Origin: Anarhynchus alexandrinus
Taxonomy: Eukaryota > Chordata > Aves > Charadriiformes > Charadriidae
Direction: 5' to 3'
Assembly (NCBI GenBank): GCA_008711295.1
Contig: VUYV01000193.1
Span: forward strand, 248,001 to 312,000
DNA length: 64,000 nucleotides
The stretch's first letter is position 1, and the number at the start of each line of letters is the position of its first letter. Made by a program: the position numbers and the translations under genes. The notes under the pieces are model-generated. The model ran no database searches and had not been told where the DNA came from. It saw nothing but the letters and a program-made list of their open reading frames with translations. Shown piece by piece: positions 62,838 through 64,000 of the stretch.

Positions 62838-63196
62838 CGGGCAGGGACGGGGCGCGCAGGGACGGGCAGAGCGCCCGGGCAGGGATGGGGCGTGCAGGCA
62901 GCGACGGGGCGCGCAGGGAGAGACGGCGTGCCGGCGGGGATGCGGTGTTTGGGGAGGGACGGGGCGAGCAGGCAGGGATGGGGCACACAGGCCGGCACAA
63001 GGGCGTGCAGGCAGGGATGGGCCCTTGAGGGTGAGGCAGGCAGGGATGGGGCACACAGGTGGTGATGGGGCACACGGGTAGGGATGGGGCACGCAGGCAG
63101 GGATGGAGTGTGCAGGCATCGGTGGGGCGCGCAGAGAGAGACGACGTGCAGGTGGGGATGGGACACGCAGGCAGGGATGGGGCACACAGGTAAGCG
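62838..63196. repeat. GC-rich minisatellite, about 19-bp unit, about 17 degenerate copies
   Basis: A unit close to GGGATGGGGCACGCAGGCA recurs with substitutions and small length changes from about 62838 to 63196, for example at 63045-63120, where copies follow one another almost exactly every 19 bases. A longer variant unit lies near 63015-63045. Because 19 is not a multiple of 3, each reading frame cycles through the same peptides and stays open. This explains the long repetitive Pro/Cys/His or Gly/Arg frames on both strands. It lies on the promoter side of the minus-strand gene. Confidence 0.85.
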
Positions 63197-63200
63197 ATGG

Positions 63201-64000
63201 TTAAAGCAGGAACAGGGCATATTGGCACGCAGGGGACGCGGTGGCAAGCACAAGCCAGGCAGGCATAGCCAGTCATGCAGATCCAGGGATGGGCCCCCTC
63301 CCGCTGTGGTGCACGGGTCTGCTTTCTTTGATGTGCCTGCCTACTAAGCCTAAGAGCATTTCTAGGACACACAAGCTGAAGTGCTGGTGCGCTGTGACAC
63401 TTGCTGCTCACGCCCACCTGGAGGTAAAGGCTGCAGGTGCTTGGCCTGGGGGGCAAAGCCCCTTCACACAGCTCTCTCCAGCTGCCTTCGAGCTTTCTCT
63501 TGAAGGTGTTGGCTAGTACCTGCAACTCCAGCATCTGCTAATAGAACAGTCAAAACGCGAGCTGTGGCAATCAAACGAGAACATCAACCTAGCCAAATTT
63601 GTGTTGGCCGCTTGTGAGAGGTTCGTGGCAGCTCCTATAAGTCTCTTGCAAAACCACAAGAAAATGTATTGTTATTACACACGTCTCTAAAGCTCCCACC
63701 ATGAGCCTATTCAAATGCTCCCATAGCGTCTGGGCACATGTATTTACATACTTGGATTATCCCTGGAAAATGCACACCTCATTGAAGAGCCAAATAAATC
63801 ATGTGGGAATCCTAAATAAAACTATATGTTGATGAAGTAGCATGTGCACGGACTAAAGACTGCCACATTTCTCTTCATCTTTTATGCGTATGTCAGCCAT
63901 TGTTGGGAAGGTCTTTGCCCTGTGCAGAGAAGGCTCAGATCTGCATGTGAAATCATAACAGCTCTTCTAGATTGAGATTTATAGCCTATTTCATCTGATA
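63201..64000. other. Unique flank beyond the CpG island
   Basis: Composition returns to AT-rich from about 63540. No gene or repeat is recognised. If the minus-strand gene is real, this is its 5' flank. Confidence 0.5.

Larger units (their letters stand above)
62040..63200. promoter_or_regulatory. CpG island and promoter region of a minus-strand gene
   Basis: Composition jumps from about one third GC to strongly GC-rich, with many CG dinucleotides and GGGCGG-type boxes near 62690-62717. Such islands usually mark constitutive or developmental promoters. The signal-peptide exon lies inside it. No TATA box was seen. Transcription probably starts somewhere between the ATG (62661) and the minisatellite (from about 62838), which includes the assembly gap. 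Confidence 0.8.

Noticed and set aside
62328..63065. Plus-strand open frame of 245 codons
   Set aside because: Antisense to the signal-peptide exon, with Arg/Pro/Gly-rich composition due to GC content, and it crosses the gap.
62054..63253. Second minus-strand open frame of 399 codons
   Set aside because: Same minisatellite and gap in another frame; low-complexity Pro/Ala/Arg sequence without a domain.
62191..63534. Long minus-strand open frame of 447 codons through the CpG island
   Set aside because: It runs through a 20-N gap and through the 19-bp minisatellite, which keeps all frames open with Pro/Cys/His repeats. Only the 27 codons from 62661 have a signal peptide and donor to support them.
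1..64000. Search for tRNA, rRNA, CRISPR, phage or bacterial-type gene clusters
   Set aside because: None was seen by eye. The sequence is eukaryotic with sparse coding content. A covariance-model scan for small RNAs could not be run.

Overview
The window looks like AT-rich avian nuclear DNA. The main evidence is seven clear, 5'-truncated CR1 LINE copies plus one tiny remnant. Several end in the ATTCTATG-type octamer tail typical of CR1 and carry broken reverse transcriptase reading frames with FADD and FSKAFD-like motifs. CR1 also occurs in crocodilians and turtles, so bird is the best guess and not a proof. Nothing bacterial, viral or organellar was seen.

Layout: positions 1 to about 61,800 are almost entirely non-coding, probably intronic or intergenic. 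CR1 copies lie at 1458-3190 (-), 11020-11803 (+), 17285-18460 (-), 22905-23133 (+), 35299-36095 (-), 49084-50290 (-) and 58070-58760 (+), with a scrap at 26600-26634 (+). The CR1 at 35.3-36.1 kb is split by a 112-bp insertion that starts TGT, ends ACA and is flanked by a 5-bp direct repeat. These are the marks of LTR-type integration, but the element is unusually short. A single N at 21848 sits between duplicated blocks and looks like an assembly join error. An open, exon-like stretch ending in a consensus splice donor lies at 24.3-24.5 kb (+); I could not identify it.

From about 62,040 to 63,200 there is a CpG island with the start of a minus-strand gene. A strong-context ATG at 62661 opens a 27-codon signal-peptide-like exon that ends at a consensus donor (CAG|GTAAGG) at 62581. 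Upstream of the ATG are a 20-N gap, a CGG-type triplet run and a roughly 19-bp GC-rich minisatellite of about 17 degenerate copies. A possible second exon in matching phase starts at 61940, but its donor is weak. The gene is not named because the visible peptide is too short and too low in complexity. If exon 2 is wrong, the whole left part of the window could be intron 1 of this gene.

The long open frames in the CpG island and opposite the CR1 copies are by-products of base composition or antisense reading. No RNA genes, CRISPR arrays or operons were found.
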